A DNA stretch of 64,000 bases from Myxococcales bacterium (GCA_016793325.1 JAEUKI010000051.1:1-64000); one strand, 5' to 3'. Shown: positions 7,846-17,700, counted from the first letter of the stretch. Numbers and translations: made by a program. Notes: generated by a model from the sequence alone, not told the origin.

Positions 7846-8864
7846 GCGTCACCTCGAAGCCTGCGGCTGAGCGCGCGAGTGCTCGCCGCGGCGAGCGCGT
7901 TGAGGACGAGCGTCAGAATGAACAGCAAGGCTCCGAGCAAAAAGAGCACGCGCCAGTGCACCGACCCTTGCACGACTTCGCCGAGCTCCGAAGCGATCGT
8001 CGCCGTAACGGTGCGCGCGCTCGTCGTCGGGTCGAGCGGGCGAAGCACGGGGGAGTTTCCCGAAACCATGAGGACGATCATCGTCTCGCCGATGGCTCGG
8101 CCGAGGCCGAGCGTCGCGGCGGCGGCGATTCCCGGGAGCGCCGCGGGCACGAGCACTCTGAGCGCGACTTGATACCGTCTCGCGCCGAGCGCGACCGCCC
8201 CTTCAATGGTCTCGCGCGGTACCGCTGCGAGCGCGTCGTCCGTCACCGTAAAGATCAGCGGCGCCACGGCGAGCGAGAGCGCGATCGCCGCGGTGAGCGC
8301 GTTGAGCCGCCAGACGAGTCCCAGCGCCGATTGCACAACCGTGGCCAACACGCTCAGCGCCCACGCGCCGAGCACGACGCTCGGAACGCTCGCGAGCAGC
8401 TCGACCAACGGCTTGATCCATCGGCGCGCTCGCCTCGAGTCGAGCTGCCACAGCGCGAGCGCCGCCAGCACTCCCGTTGGCGTCGCGATCGAGACCGCCG
8501 TCCCTGCGATCTTGAGCGAGCCGACGAGCAGCGGAACCGCGTTGAACTTTGCGGGCTCACCGACGGGCTGCCATACCCATTCGCTTCGCTCGTAGCCGGG
8601 CCATTGTCTGGGCACAGCGAGCGACGCTAGGTCTGCGCCTCGCCGCTCCTCGTGATCGAGCACGAGCGGCGCCGCTTCGCGCAGCACGAACGCGAGCACC
8701 AGAACCACGAGCAGCACCGTGAGCAACGCCGCTCCAGCGATCATGCGTTCGGCCACCGCGTGCGATCGCGGCGTCGCGCGACGCCCGCGAAGCGGTCCCG
8801 CCCCCGGCTGGTCGACGGGCGCAGGTTGTGACGGAGCGCGATCATCGACGCTTCTCTCGATCAC
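7842..8864 (-). CDS. pstC: Phosphate ABC transporter permease PstC
   Basis: The 340-residue product is taken from GTG 8864, which overlaps the pstS stop as GTGA. A short cytoplasmic N-terminus is followed by a hydrophobic helix (AALLTVLLVVLVLAFVL), a periplasmic loop, and a permease domain with the EAA-type motif AVPRETIEGAVALGARRYQ and the GLGRAIGETMIV segment characteristic of PstC. It forms the inner-membrane channel with PstA. The much longer open frame upstream in the same phase is an artefact of high GC running through pstS. Confidence 0.93.
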   Translation of the reverse strand: MIERSVDDRAPSQPAPVDQPGAGPLRGRRATPRSHAVAERMIAGAALLTVLLVVLVLAFVLREAAPLVLDHEERRGADLASLAVPRQWPGYERSEWVWQPVGEPAKFNAVPLLVGSLKIAGTAVSIATPTGVLAALALWQLDSRRARRWIKPLVELLASVPSVVLGAWALSVLATVVQSALGLVWRLNALTAAIALSLAVAPLIFTVTDDALAAVPRETIEGAVALGARRYQVALRVLVPAALPGIAAAATLGLGRAIGETMIVLMVSGNSPVLRPLDPTTSARTVTATIASELGEVVQGSVHWRVLFLLGALLFILTLVLNALAAASTRALSRRLRGDA

Positions 8865-9718
8865 GCGGACCTCGCGATCGCGCGCAAGAATCCCTCTTGT
8901 TCTGCGAGCCGTTGGCCGGCGTCGGATTGCACCCACGCCACGAACTGCTGGACCCGCTCGGGCGCCGAGGCCGTTGGGTACAAGAACAACGGCCGAGCGA
9001 GCGGATAGCGCCCGCTCGCGACGTGCTCCGACTGTGGCTCGCATGCGTCCGTCAGCGTTGCGCCGACAGCGATGCGCCGAACGTGACGGCTCGTCGAGAG
9101 CCCTGCATATCCGAGGGAGGTCTGGTCGCGCGCGACCGCGTCGATGACCGAGGCGGTTCCGGGGAGCGACTGAATCTCGGGGGCGAAGTCCCGTCCGGCG
9201 AGCACGCGCTCTTTGAAGAACGCGTACGTGCCCGACGAGCTCTCGCGTCCATAGAGCACCACGCGATTCGAGCGCCCGTCGAGCGTCGTCCATCGCTCGA
9301 GCTGGCCGCGATACAGCGCGGCGAGCTGCGCGAGGGTGATGGTGGACAGCCGCGCGTCCGCGCAAGCGTACACGGCGACGGCGTCGACGGCGACGACGTG
9401 TTCGCGCGCGGTTCGACCCCGCGCGGCGAGCGCGCGTCGCTCGCGTTCGTGCATCGGTCGACTCGACATCGCCAGGTCCGCGGTGCCGTTGAGAAGCGCA
9501 GCGATTCCAGTGCCGCTCCCCCCTCCAGAGACCTGAACGACACAGCGCGTCTCGCGCGCGAACGCTTCGGCCCACCGACGCGCGAGCAGCACCATGGTGT
9601 CCGATCCGCTGAGCAAGATCGACGACGCGTTGCTCGAGCGTGTCGGTCCGCCAGGGTAGCGTCCGGAGCAGCTCGCGAGCGCTGCGAGCGCGAGCGCTCG
9701 TCGTCGGTTGATCAGCAT
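8861..9718 (-). CDS. pstS: Phosphate-binding lipoprotein PstS
   Basis: The 285-residue product is taken from ATG 9718, where RRRALALAALASC gives an Arg-rich n-region, a hydrophobic core and the lipobox LASC. The mature protein has the family's ligand-binding signatures: SILLSGSDTM near the N-terminus, VQVSGGGSGTGIAAL, and YGRESSSGTYAFF. These Ser/Thr/Arg residues bind phosphate in PstS proteins. It would capture phosphate outside the inner membrane and pass it to PstCA. The frame is open upstream to about 9871 through repeat copy 3, but those residues carry no signal and are not counted. Confidence 0.93.
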   Translation of the reverse strand: MLINRRRALALAALASCSGRYPGGPTRSSNASSILLSGSDTMVLLARRWAEAFARETRCVVQVSGGGSGTGIAALLNGTADLAMSSRPMHERERRALAARGRTAREHVVAVDAVAVYACADARLSTITLAQLAALYRGQLERWTTLDGRSNRVVLYGRESSSGTYAFFKERVLAGRDFAPEIQSLPGTASVIDAVARDQTSLGYAGLSTSRHVRRIAVGATLTDACEPQSEHVASGRYPLARPLFLYPTASAPERVQQFVAWVQSDAGQRLAEQEGFLRAIARSA

Positions 9719-9848
9719 CGCGGTCGACTCGTCGCTGAGGGTCGTACCGCCGGCGCGCGACCGCCGTGTGACACGCGAGCGTAGATCGCGCGACGATCCG
9801 CGCAGAACGAGCGCTGCGCAGGTTCTGCACCAGCGCGAACAATGCGCT

Positions 9849-9950
9849 CGTCGCCATTCCTGGCGGCGCACACTTCGTCGCCAGTCGACTGGCGACCATG
9901 TTTTTGCTGGCGTAGAGCGAGTTTGTCAGCGCTTCTCGAAAATGTGTGCC
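9849..9950. repeat. 101-bp double-hairpin repeat, copy 3
   Basis: The unit has its perfect palindrome at 9877-9896 and is very similar to copy 2 over its whole length. Its tail ends only 4 nt from the stop codon of the minus-strand gene at 9955-10659, and its other end lies about 130 bp upstream of pstS. Confidence 0.9.
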
Positions 9951-9954
9951 GCGT

Positions 9955-10659
9955 TCAGCGTCGCTTGGTCGCCTTCTTCGCGCTCTTCTTCGCGCTCTTC
10001 TCGCCGCGCTCGCGGGCGGTGTCGGGCAGCGCGTAGAGAGCCTCGGCGAGCTTGTCTTTGTGCGCGAGGGCGAAGGTGATCGTCGCGCGGCCGTCGCGCA
10101 CGGAGACCTCTGCGTCGTCGAGGCCCGAGGTCTTCGCGAAGGTCTCTCGCAAGAGCCCCTCGCTCGGAGAGGGCGCTGGCTTCTTCGAGGGCTTCTTCGT
10201 GAGCGCGGACGCGGCAGCGGCGATCGCCTCGGCGTCGAGCTTGGCGATCGAGACGCGGGTCTCCTTGCCTGCCTTCTTCACCACGACGCGAACGGCGTCG
10301 AAGTCCACGCGGTCCTTCGGCCCGAGCGGCGCGCCGCGCACCGCTTCGACGTACGCGAGCGTCGCGTCGAGCTTCGTCGATCCGTACGTGTCCCAGTCAG
10401 CCTTGGTCGCGTAGCGCGCGACGCGGACCTTGCGCGAGACCGTGCGCTCGGGCTCGTGGCACTCGGCTTCGCAGAACTCTTCGGCCGTCTCGTAGCCCAC
10501 GTCTTCGTAGGCCTCGGTCTCGATCATGCGGCCGATCGTCTCGTAGAAGAGGTCGCTCGCGCGGGCTCCGGCCAATCGTGCTGCGCGCGCGATCGCGAGG
10601 AGCCCCGCGGCGGACTGCTTCTTCTGCCGAGCGGTCGCGGAGGAGCGTGTTGATTTCAT
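9955..10659 (-). CDS. Hypothetical protein, possible helix-turn-helix, Lys-rich tail
   Basis: The 234-residue product starts at ATG 10659. The N-terminal third has an ARAARLAGARASDLFYETIG helix and then YETAEEFCEAECHEPERTVS and RVARYATKADW. This arrangement resembles helical DNA-binding modules in which 'G-Y-x-T-x-E-E-F' precedes a recognition-like helix, but I cannot assign a family. A Lys/Pro/Ser stretch (TKKPSKKPAPSPS) links to a small C-terminal domain, and the last residues are a basic KKSAKKATKRR tail that suggests nucleic-acid binding. It has no signal peptide. Neighbouring repeats on both sides give no functional hint. Confidence 0.6.
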   Translation of the reverse strand: MKSTRSSATARQKKQSAAGLLAIARAARLAGARASDLFYETIGRMIETEAYEDVGYETAEEFCEAECHEPERTVSRKVRVARYATKADWDTYGSTKLDATLAYVEAVRGAPLGPKDRVDFDAVRVVVKKAGKETRVSIAKLDAEAIAAAASALTKKPSKKPAPSPSEGLLRETFAKTSGLDDAEVSVRDGRATITFALAHKDKLAEALYALPDTARERGEKSAKKSAKKATKRR

Positions 10660-10717
10660 GGGCGCATAGCGTGCCCGAAGTGGTGCAGGGCTGTCGAGGG
10701 GGCGTACGCGCCTGGGG

Positions 10718-11040
10718 GAATCACTCGGGCGCTGGGGTGAATCACTTGGGCGCCGAGATGAATCTCGGCGCATGAACGCTGCTTCGCAGCGCGCGCCCGC
10801 AGGGCCGGTCGCGAGGGCGGATCGCGTCGTGAGTCTCTCGAGCGCCGAGATGAATCTCGGCGCATGAACGCTGCTTCGCAGCGCGCGCCCGCAGGGCCGG
10901 TCGCGAGGATGCTCATTGCGCTGAGCCTCCTCGCGCTCCTGCGCGCGGCGCTCTGCGGCGTCCATGCGCCGAGATTCATCTCGGCGCAAAGCGAGCACGC
11001 TCATTGCGCTGAGCCTCCTGCGCGCGACGCTCTGCGGCGC
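10718..11040. repeat. Cluster of direct and inverted repeats
   Basis: GAATC-containing units recur every 21 bp at 10718, 10739 and 10760. A 67-bp block built on the inverted repeat GCGCCGAGAT-GA-ATCTCGGCGC occurs at 10750-10816 and again at 10842-10908, and its hairpin appears inverted at about 10965-10987. A further block starting GCTCATTGCGCTGAGCCTCC occurs at about 10910 and 10999. No gene is evident in 10660-11242. Confidence 0.85.
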
Positions 11041-11137
11041 CCAGCGAGGACACCTGGGGCGCGCACCTCCTCGCAGCCTCAAGCTCGAACGGGCACCCGT
11101 TCGCCAAGATTCACTTCGGCGCGAGGTGTCACCGCTG

Positions 11138-11238
11138 GCACACGTTTTCGAGAGCCGCGCGAAAGCTCTCTGGGCGCCCGCAAATGTGCCGTCGCCAGTC
11201 GACTGGCGACGAAATGCACGCCGCCAGGAATGGCGACG
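11138..11238. repeat. 101-bp double-hairpin repeat, copy 4 (inverted)
   Basis: Reverse orientation relative to copies 1-3, beginning GCACACGTTTTCGAG and with the perfect palindrome at 11191-11210. The hairpin end lies 4 nt from the stop codon of the minus-strand gene at 11243-12283. Confidence 0.9.
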
Positions 11239-11242
11239 CGCC

Positions 11243-12283
11243 CTACGGCGTCGCGCACACCGCGAGCGCCCGCGACACGTCCACCGCGCTGAACGAGTGC
11301 GCCATCGCGGACTGCGCGGGGCGCACGCTCATCTCGCACGCGTTGGTGAGCACCTGCCGCGAGACCTCGTCGCTCGAGCCGCTCGCGATCCCCCGGAGCG
11401 CCGCCGCGATCTGCGCGCGATCCGTGAGCGATCCGACCGCGATCCCGCGCTCGCGAAAGCCGCTCGGAAGAAAGACCGCCGGCGCTTGTCCTCGATGTGC
11501 GGCCTCCCACTGCGTCCAGTTGCGCGGGATCTGCTGCCGCATGTCGCCCGAGAAGTCTTGCCCGCGCGTGTACGCTGGGTCGTGGTGGTTGGTCATGAGC
11601 TCGAGCGCGTCGTGAACGGGCCTCGGGTTGGCTCCGTTGTGCGAGACCGAGAGCCACGCGATCCACGCGGGGAGCGACTCGATCGCGTGCAGGCGCGCGA
11701 GGGTCCAGGCGATTCCGTACGCGCGCTCGTCGTGTGCCGTCGGGATCGCGCGGATCAACGAGGCCCTCGCGCTCGCGTCGATCGCCCCGAGGAGCGCGGG
11801 GCTCGCCGCGAGAAAGCTCGCGGCGTCGCCTGCGGCTTTGCTGGGCGGCGCGGCGATGGTGCGCACGAGCACCGCGACGCGCGCGCTGTCCGACTGCGCT
11901 GCAAACCAGTCTCGAAGCGCGTCGACGACGGTCCTCGCGTTGGGGTCAGCGAGGTTCACGGTCGAGCAGCCGCCTTCGACTTCGCCGCGCGGCGAGACGA
12001 AGACGAGGTAGCGCTGCCCTTGCGTGAAGCTCGTTCCAGAGAGCGGGTTGAATCGCATGGTGATCGACCGCGGCGCGGCGGGCCCATACAGCGCGCGCTC
12101 GACCGACAGCGTCGCGGTAAACGGCTGACGAGGCACGATCGCCGCTCGTACGACGAGCACCCGCGCCGACCGCGCGGCGCTCGTAAACGCGTTGCCGGGC
12201 ATGCAGTCTGCTTCGGAGCGCCGCGAAAACGCCGTGACGGCGTGCGAGACGAGCGCGGCGACGACGAACACACGAAGGCGCAT
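11243..12283 (-). CDS. Secreted hypothetical protein, TIMP/NTR-like N-terminus
   Basis: The 346-residue product starts at ATG 12283 with a signal peptide (RLRVFVVAALVSHAVTAFS). After it come ADCMPG, a run of beta-strand-like sequence (VLVVRAAIV, FTATLSVERALYG) and GTSFTQGQRYLVFVSP. This order of 'C-x-P...V...V-x-V-x-x-x-L-K/Y-G...G-x-x-Y-L-V-F' resembles netrin/TIMP-like domains of secreted bacterial proteins, but the match is by eye only. The C-terminal two thirds are helical, with no motif I recognise. It is separate from its neighbours and flanked by repeat copy 4. Confidence 0.65.
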   Translation of the reverse strand: MRLRVFVVAALVSHAVTAFSRRSEADCMPGNAFTSAARSARVLVVRAAIVPRQPFTATLSVERALYGPAAPRSITMRFNPLSGTSFTQGQRYLVFVSPRGEVEGGCSTVNLADPNARTVVDALRDWFAAQSDSARVAVLVRTIAAPPSKAAGDAASFLAASPALLGAIDASARASLIRAIPTAHDERAYGIAWTLARLHAIESLPAWIAWLSVSHNGANPRPVHDALELMTNHHDPAYTRGQDFSGDMRQQIPRNWTQWEAAHRGQAPAVFLPSGFRERGIAVGSLTDRAQIAAALRGIASGSSDEVSRQVLTNACEMSVRPAQSAMAHSFSAVDVSRALAVCATP

Positions 12284-12347
12284 GGTCGACAGTGTACGCA
12301 GAACGCGCGGTGAATCTCCTCCTCCCGCGGGCGCTCTGCGCGGCCGC

Positions 12348-13286
12348 TCAGGGCGCGAGCGCTTCGGCCGCGCTCGACGCGACCAACGCGCGATCGATCC
12401 AGCCCTCGAGCGTCGAAGGCTCGCCGCACGCCGAGATCTTCGCGCGGCTCGCGTCGTCGACGGGGATCGCGCGACGCTCGAGGATGCGCAGCAGCGTCGC
12501 GCGGAGGGCATCGAGCTTTCCACGGATTTCACCGCGCGCTTCACCGCGCGCTTCACCGCGCGCTTCGCCGCGCGCTTCACCACGGATTTCGCCGCGCGCT
12601 TCGACCGCTGCGAGCTCTCGTGCGAGCACGTTGTTTCGCGACGCGAGCAGCGCGCGGGCGACGGTCTCGTCCGCCAGAACGCGATCGAGCAGCGCGCCGA
12701 CCGGCAACGGAATCAAGAAGCAGTGGTCGGTGATCTCGGACTCGAGCGGCAGCTCCGTCCAGTCGCTCGTCCCGTGGTTCCACTCGAAGACACGACGGAG
12801 CTCGATCTTGATCGCGAAGATCCTTCGTACGCCTCGACGAGAGAGCTTCTGGACCTTCGCCATGCTCCTGGCGAGCCGCTCGCTGTCGAGCACTTCGAAG
12901 GCGATCTCTTCGAGCTTTCGCGGCGCTTGCCGTCGCTCTCGCGCGTCTGCGTCTGCTTCGTACACAGGCGTCTCGAACACGCTCACGTCCGGGGCTGCGT
13001 CGGACTCTTCGTCGAGCCTCGTGAGCATGTCGACAGCCACCGAGTAGCCGGGCGCGAGGATCCCCGAAAAGACATGGGCGATCTTCGCGTGCTGCTCGGC
13101 GTGCGGAGGAGCCGAGCCCATCGTGCGATACAGCCGGCCGTCGATGATCTCTGCGTGGGACTCCGGAGCCACGAGGCGGTCGTCGATCGCTGGCAGGGGT
13201 TGCCCCTTTCCAGGAGCGATTGCGCCGTGCGAGCTCGCGCCGGGCGCGAGCCACGCGGGCGGGCCAGAGGGGGGCTTCGCCGTCAT
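12348..13286 (-). CDS. Uma2-family (DUF820) nuclease-like protein with ARGE repeat
   Basis: The 312-residue product starts at ATG 13286. The N-terminal part has the Uma2 layout: EIIDGRLY (residues about 45-52), HAEQHAKIAHVF, APDVSVFE and then FEVLDSERLARSMAKVQKL, matching the D...E-x-L/V-x-S...K order of this PD-(D/E)XK-like family. The final strand is RRIFAIKIE. From about residue 235 a tandem run of Glu-(Ala/Ile)-Arg-Gly units follows, encoded by seven 12-bp repeats. A helical tail closes the protein. The role of Uma2 proteins is unknown. The first gene of the window is a second family member. Confidence 0.75.
   Translation of the reverse strand: MTAKPPSGPPAWLAPGASSHGAIAPGKGQPLPAIDDRLVAPESHAEIIDGRLYRTMGSAPPHAEQHAKIAHVFSGILAPGYSVAVDMLTRLDEESDAAPDVSVFETPVYEADADARERRQAPRKLEEIAFEVLDSERLARSMAKVQKLSRRGVRRIFAIKIELRRVFEWNHGTSDWTELPLESEITDHCFLIPLPVGALLDRVLADETVARALLASRNNVLARELAAVEARGEIRGEARGEARGEARGEARGEIRGKLDALRATLLRILERRAIPVDDASRAKISACGEPSTLEGWIDRALVASSAAEALAP
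12521..12604. repeat. In-frame 12-bp tandem repeat (7 units)
   Basis: Seven 12-bp units of the type CGCGCGCTTCAC lie in tandem inside the Uma2-like gene, the first and sixth being a CACGGATTTC variant. Each unit encodes four residues (Gly-Glu-Ala/Ile-Arg), so changes in copy number would lengthen or shorten the protein without a frameshift. Confidence 0.9.
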
Positions 13287-13401
13287 GCCGCGAGGATAGC
13301 CCGCAACGCGGCTGTGCGCGACGTCGCGGACGCGTCGAGGCAACGACGCCGTGCTCGCGAACGAGCCCTCGCTGCCACCCGTTCGCGACGCTGAGCCTCG
13401 C

Positions 13402-13502
13402 GCCCCACTTATCAAGTCCCTCCCGAAATCTCTCTGGCGCTCAGGAGAAACACCATCGCCAGTCGACTGGCGACGCACTTCGCGCCGCCAGGAATGGCGA
13501 CG
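13402..13502. repeat. 101-bp double-hairpin repeat, copy 5 (inverted)
   Basis: Inverted copy with one base change in the palindrome (13455-13474 begins ATCGCC instead of GTCGCC). Its hairpin end lies 9 nt from the stop codon of the minus-strand gene at 13512-14603. The distal end has diverged to GCCCCACTTATCAAGTC and matches copy 6. Confidence 0.88.
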
Positions 13503-13511
13503 AGCGCCCTC

Positions 13512-14603
13512 TCACGGCACGAGCGCCGGGTACCTCCCGAGCACGAGCGGAACGTCGTAGAGCTGCCCCCCGCGCGCCACGCGCAGCGTGATCGAGTCGC
13601 CCGGGCGGTGTCGCTCGAGCACCGACGCGAGGTCCGCTTCGACCCGCAGCGCGACGCCGTCGGCCATGATCACGTGATCGGGCGTGCGACTGCCGAGGAG
13701 CCCCGTCGTCTGCGCGGGGCCTCCGGTCGCGACGTCGAGCACGCGCAAGCCCGTTCCGATCACGCCCTGGATCGTCTCGCCTGCGCGCAGCGCGCGCGCG
13801 GTGAACCCGAGCCACGGGCGCGCGGTGTCCCCTGCGCGTTGGACCATCGCGGCGATCGCCAACGCAGGCGCGCCGAACGTAGTCGGCGGCGCCGTAGGTC
13901 CCGACGAAGAAGCGCGCGGCGTGACGATCACCGCGGCGAGGTGCCCGCGCTCGTTGAGCACGCCCGCGCCGATCGCGTTGGGCGTTGGAACGGGATCGAG
14001 CTGCCACGCGTCGCGGAGCAGCTGCTCTCCGTCGACGAACGAGCGCCTCCGCGCGAAGCCCACCGTGGTGATTCCGGGTGGGTCGCCCATCGAGATGGTG
14101 GCGCGCGTTCCGCGGCGGGTGCCGGGGGCGAGGTGGACGCCGCCGGGCCACGCGCCCGTGCGCGGCTGCAAGAGCGCGATGTTGTACGTGTCGTCCTGCG
14201 CGACGAGGTTGGCCGCGAGCGTCCGACCGTTGGCGTAGCGAACGTCGACTTGTCGCGCGCCGTCGAGCGCCGAGAGACACGTCACGATCCTTCCGTCCCC
14301 CGCGAGGACGACGCCTTGCGCGAGGAGCCTGCCGTTGGACCGCAGCGTGACCGCGGCGCGCGCGAGCGCATCGACCGGATTGACGGGGGCCGACGGCGCG
14401 ATCTCGACCTCTTGGGCGACGGGCTGCGTGCCGACCGGCTGCGGCCCGACCCACCCCGAGTTCTGCGGTTGCGTGGCGCCCGACGTCACGATCACCGGCC
14501 GGGGTTGCGATGGCGTCCCCGGGGGAACATAGCGAAACCCCACCGCAGCGGGCGCACACAGGACGAGCGCAGCGAGCGTGGGCAGGGAGACAGAACGGGA
14601 CAT
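13512..14603 (-). CDS. HtrA-like protein: inactive trypsin-like domain plus PDZ
   Basis: The 363-residue product starts at ATG 14603 with a signal peptide (LPTLAALVLCAPAAVGF) and a Pro/Gln-rich linker. A trypsin-like domain follows, but every catalytic position is lost: GRIVTCLSALDG stands where HtrA has T-x-x-H-V, DDTYNIALL has Asn in place of the catalytic Asp, and AIGAGVLNERG replaces GNSGGPL. The PDZ domain spans roughly residues 270-360 (PWLGFTARAL, PDHVIMADG, VARGGQLYDVPLVL). It is probably a periplasmic binding or scaffold protein, not a protease. It is divergent from the flavoprotein gene with 130 bp between starts. Confidence 0.78.
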   Translation of the reverse strand: MSRSVSLPTLAALVLCAPAAVGFRYVPPGTPSQPRPVIVTSGATQPQNSGWVGPQPVGTQPVAQEVEIAPSAPVNPVDALARAAVTLRSNGRLLAQGVVLAGDGRIVTCLSALDGARQVDVRYANGRTLAANLVAQDDTYNIALLQPRTGAWPGGVHLAPGTRRGTRATISMGDPPGITTVGFARRRSFVDGEQLLRDAWQLDPVPTPNAIGAGVLNERGHLAAVIVTPRASSSGPTAPPTTFGAPALAIAAMVQRAGDTARPWLGFTARALRAGETIQGVIGTGLRVLDVATGGPAQTTGLLGSRTPDHVIMADGVALRVEADLASVLERHRPGDSITLRVARGGQLYDVPLVLGRYPALVP

Positions 14604-14733
14604 AACGGGCCTCGGGCTGATTGTACTCCGTCGATCGAGGGACTCTCCCTCCCTCTCGAACACGAGCGCTGTTTGCGCGGTCGCGCCGCGCCGTCGCGCG
14701 AGGGCCGCGTAGCCCGAGCGGCAGGGGGCTTGA

Positions 14734-17700
14734 ATGCACAGTGTCTTCGTGCGATTCGCCCCGTCGATGACGGCTTCGAAGCTCACCCTCGGCATCCCTG
14801 GGTTCACCTGGAACGACCTTTTTGTCTCGTCGAAACTCCGCGCGCTCGTCGATCACTTCGACGCGCACGCCAAGGGCGCCGCGGGCGCCGAAGCGTGGGC
14901 CAAATTCGAGCACTACCGCGCGAACAAGGGCGAGGGGATGGCCCCCGAAGCGATCTCCGAAGTGCTCGTGACGATCGCGCCGCACCTCGGGACCTTCGTG
15001 GCGAAGCTCTTCGGGGTCGAGTCCGAGTACGCCCACATGCGCGGCGACGCCGAGCGTCAGTCGGTGATCTTCGCGTTCAAGCGCGACTTCGTGAAGAAGC
15101 GCACGGCCAAGCGAAAGAAGCCCGAGATCGACGCGGCCACGACGGAGGACAAGCAGAAGCTCGACGCCCAGTCGCGCGCGGTGCTCAACAGCGCCCTCTT
15201 GTCGCACGGCAGCACGCGCATCACCGAGGCCTTCGAAGGCGACCCGTGGAACGACGAGCTCTTCGTCGCCGACGTCACCGTGACGCTCCTCTCGCGCGAG
15301 GACCTCTTTCGAAAGACGCTCGCCCAAGGCGGCGCGAGCGCGGAGGACGGAGACCGCACCAAGTGCGCGGCGTTCGCGAAATTGCTCGCCAAGAGCGAGG
15401 GCGGCGCGGCCCTGCTCTCGCGCGTCGAGTGGAGCGACGGATCCGTCACCAACGAGTCGTGCGCGAAGCTCTACGGCGCGGCGCTCGAGGTGATCGACCG
15501 CTGGTGCGCCGTGCGCATGTACGACCCGGCGTACGACCACCACTGGGTCTCGCTGCGGCTCCCGAAGCCCGTTGATTTTCAGCACCTCGTTCACTTGCGC
15601 CGCCCGGACGAGAAGCTCCCCGAGCTGTTCGTCGGCCCGACGAGCACGCTGCGCGCGAGGGATGGTTTTGCGCTCACCGATCCGCGCCCGAGCGCCCGCG
15701 AGATCGCGGACAACGCGGACTACTGCATCTATTGCCACGATCGCTCGAAGGACTCGTGCAGCAAGGGCTTCGTGGACAAGGCCACGGGAAACTTCAAGCC
15801 GAACCCCCTCGGGACCGCCCTCACGGGCTGCCCGCTCGAAGAGAAGATCTCCGAGTGCAACTTCTTGAAGAACTCGGGTCAGTCGCTGGCGGCGCTCGCG
15901 GTCGTCATGATCGACAACCCGATGTGCCCCGGGACGGGCCACCGCATCTGCAACGACTGCATGAAGGCGTGCATCTATCAGAAGCAAACGCCCGTAAATA
16001 TCCCCGCGATCGAGACCGCGGTGCTCACGGACGTGCTCGATCTGCCGTGGGGCTTCGAGATCTACGACCTGCTCACGCGCTTCAATCCCTTGAACGTCGC
16101 GCGCCCCTACCAAGCTGAGTACAACGGCAAGAACGTCCTCGTCGTGGGCCTCGGCCCCGCGGGCTACACGCTCTCGCAGCACTTGCTCAACGAGGGCTTC
16201 GGCGTCGTGGGCATCGACGGCTTGAAGATCGAGCCGCTCTCGAAGGACCGCCTCGAGACACCGGTATTCAACTGGCGCGACCTCTACGAGGACCTCGACT
16301 CGCGCGTGTTGCTCGGCTTCGGCGGCGTGAGCGAGTACGGGATCACCGTCCGTTGGGACAAGAACTTCTTGTGGGTGGTCTACACGTCGCTCGCGCGCAG
16401 GCAGCGCTTCGAGGTGTACGGAGGCGTTCGCTTCGGCGGGACGCTCTCGCTCGACGACGCTTGGGAGCTCGGCTTCGACCACGTCGCCATCGCCGCGGGC
16501 GCCGGCCGGCCCACGCTCGTCGACATGCCCAACGGCCTCGCGAAGGGCATCCGGCAAGCGTCGGACTTCTTGATGGCCCTGCAGCTCACGGGCGCGTACA
16601 AAAAAGACTCGCTCGCCAACCTCGAGGTGCGCCTGCCGGGCGTGGTCATCGGCGGGGGGCTCACGGGGATCGACACGTGCACGGAGATGCGCGCGTACTA
16701 CGTCGTTCAGTGCGAGAAGACCCTCTCGCGCTACGAGGCGCTCGTCGCCGAGCAGGGCGAGGTCTCGGTCCTCGCGAAGCTCGACAAAGAAGAGCGCGAG
16801 AAGCTCGCCGAGGCCCTCGCGCACGGACGCGCCATTCGCGAAGAGCGCGCGCGGGCCGCGAGAGAAAACCGCGCACCCGATTTCAACGCGATGATCGACC
16901 AGTGGGGCGGCGTGACGCTCGCGTACCGACGCTCGGTGGTCGAGTCGCCCGCGTACAAGCTCAACCACGAAGAGGTCGAGAAGTTTCTCGAAGAGGGCGT
17001 GCGCTTCGTCGAGAACGTCTCTCCCAAAGAGGCCACGGTCGACGAGTTTGGCGCGGTCAAATCCATTGTGTTCGACCGCATGGCCCTGAAGGACGGCAAG
17101 CTCGTCGCCACGGGCGAGACCGTCGAGCTCCCCGCGCGCACCGTCTGCATCGCCGCGGGGACGTCGCCCAACGTGACGTACGAGCGCGAGACGACCGGCT
17201 CGTTCGAGATGGACCCGAAGACCAAGGCCTTCGCCGCGTACCGCGAAGAGATCGCGGAGGACGGCGCGCTCTCGCTCGTCAAAGACCCGAAGGGCTTCTT
17301 CACGAGCTACAACAAGGACGGAAGGGTGGTCTCGTTCTACGGGGACAATCACCCGGTGTACGCGGGCTCGGTCGTCAAGGCGATGGGCAGCGCGAAGGAC
17401 GGCTTCGTCCACGTCGTGAAGCTCTTCGCCAAAGAGATCGCGTCGCAGTCGCCGAGCGATCAACCCGCGCGCGACGCGCGGTGGGGCTCGTTCGTCGCGA
17501 AGCTCGACGATCAGCTGTTGGCCACGGTGGTGGCCGTTCACCGGCTCACGCCGACGATCGTCGAAGTGGTCGTGCGCGCTCCGCTCGCGGCGCGAAAGTT
17601 TCAGCCGGGGCAGTTCTATCGGCTGCAAAACTTCGAGACGCGCGCGAAGAAGATCGCGGACACCCGCATGACGATGGAGGGCCTCGCGCTCACGGGCGCC

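Noticed and set aside
8865..9899. N-terminal extension of PstC
   Set aside because: The in-phase open frame runs through pstS and a repeat. The GTGA overlap at 8864 and the start of the membrane domain mark the real start.
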